Positions 6,290 to 6,321 of a stretch of 6,321 bases of DNA are shown here, one piece after another. The DNA comes from Candidatus Krumholzibacteriia bacterium (GTDB lineage: Bacteria > Krumholzibacteriota > Krumholzibacteriia > Krumholzibacteriales > Krumholzibacteriaceae). Positions within the stretch are counted from its first letter, which is position 1; every line of letters starts with the position of its first letter. The DNA lies in contig JAQTVX010000134.1 of NCBI GenBank assembly GCA_028706585.1, positions 1 to 6,321 on the forward strand. Reading direction: 5' to 3'. The notes under the pieces were generated by a model. That model was given only the letters and a program-made list of their open reading frames with translations. It had not been told where the DNA came from and searched no databases. Both the position numbers and the translations under genes were made by a program.

Positions 6290-6296
6290 CCTCCTT
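6290..6296 (-). promoter_or_regulatory. Strong ribosome binding site for the small lysine-rich gene
   Basis: AAGGAGG on the minus strand, 6 nt before the ATG at 6283, is one of the two best Shine-Dalgarno sequences in the window. It supports translation of a gene that is otherwise easy to overlook because of its length. Confidence 0.8.
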
Positions 6297-6321
6297 TTCC
6301 CCTTGTCCGTCATCTTGTCGC

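Noticed and set aside
6283..6313. Upstream in-frame ATG at 6313 as the start of the small lysine-rich gene
   Set aside because: The strong Shine-Dalgarno lies between the two ATGs and is spaced for 6283; sequence upstream of 6313 is too short in this window to show its own site.

Overview
The window carries ordinary-looking bacterial chromosomal genes, with no mobile element, CRISPR array, rRNA or tRNA that I can see. The DNA is moderately GC-rich by eye. The gene set includes a probable lipoprotein M48 protease, an AsmA-like membrane-anchored protein and RsmE, which suggests a Gram-negative bacterium. The protein style resembles uncultured deltaproteobacterial, acidobacterial or Eisenbacteria-type lineages, but no gene here fixes the phylum.

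Layout from left to right: (1) 2-1207 (+) is the 3' part of an RNB-family exoribonuclease whose start lies outside the window. (2) 1268-1999 (-) encodes a short AsmA/DUF748-like protein with one N-terminal membrane anchor, convergent with the RNase gene. (3) 2000-2197 is a divergent control region. It holds a sigma70-like promoter on each strand and, between them, a near-perfect 22-bp palindrome at 2112-2133. (4) 2198-3643 (+) encodes a BepA/YfgC-type M48 zinc metalloprotease with a signal peptide and extra C-terminal domains. (5) 3668-5302 (+) encodes a polytopic GT-C (family 39-like) glycosyltransferase, 24 bp after the protease and probably on the same transcript. (6) 5318-6115 (-) is rsmE, the 16S rRNA m3U1498 methyltransferase, convergent with the glycosyltransferase at only 15 bp. 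(7) 6173-6283 (-) is a 36-codon lysine-rich gene with a strong Shine-Dalgarno, 57 bp upstream of rsmE and probably in the same operon.

Functionally there are two themes. The central block (AsmA-like protein, periplasmic protease, membrane glycosyltransferase) concerns the cell envelope and shares one divergent promoter region. The flanks (RNB exoribonuclease, RsmE, the small basic protein) lean towards RNA and ribosome biology, although the role of the small protein is unknown. The least explained items are the operator-like palindrome, a perfect 11-bp hairpin inside the AsmA-like coding sequence, and the small lysine-rich gene. I see no clear evidence of a wholly new multi-gene system.
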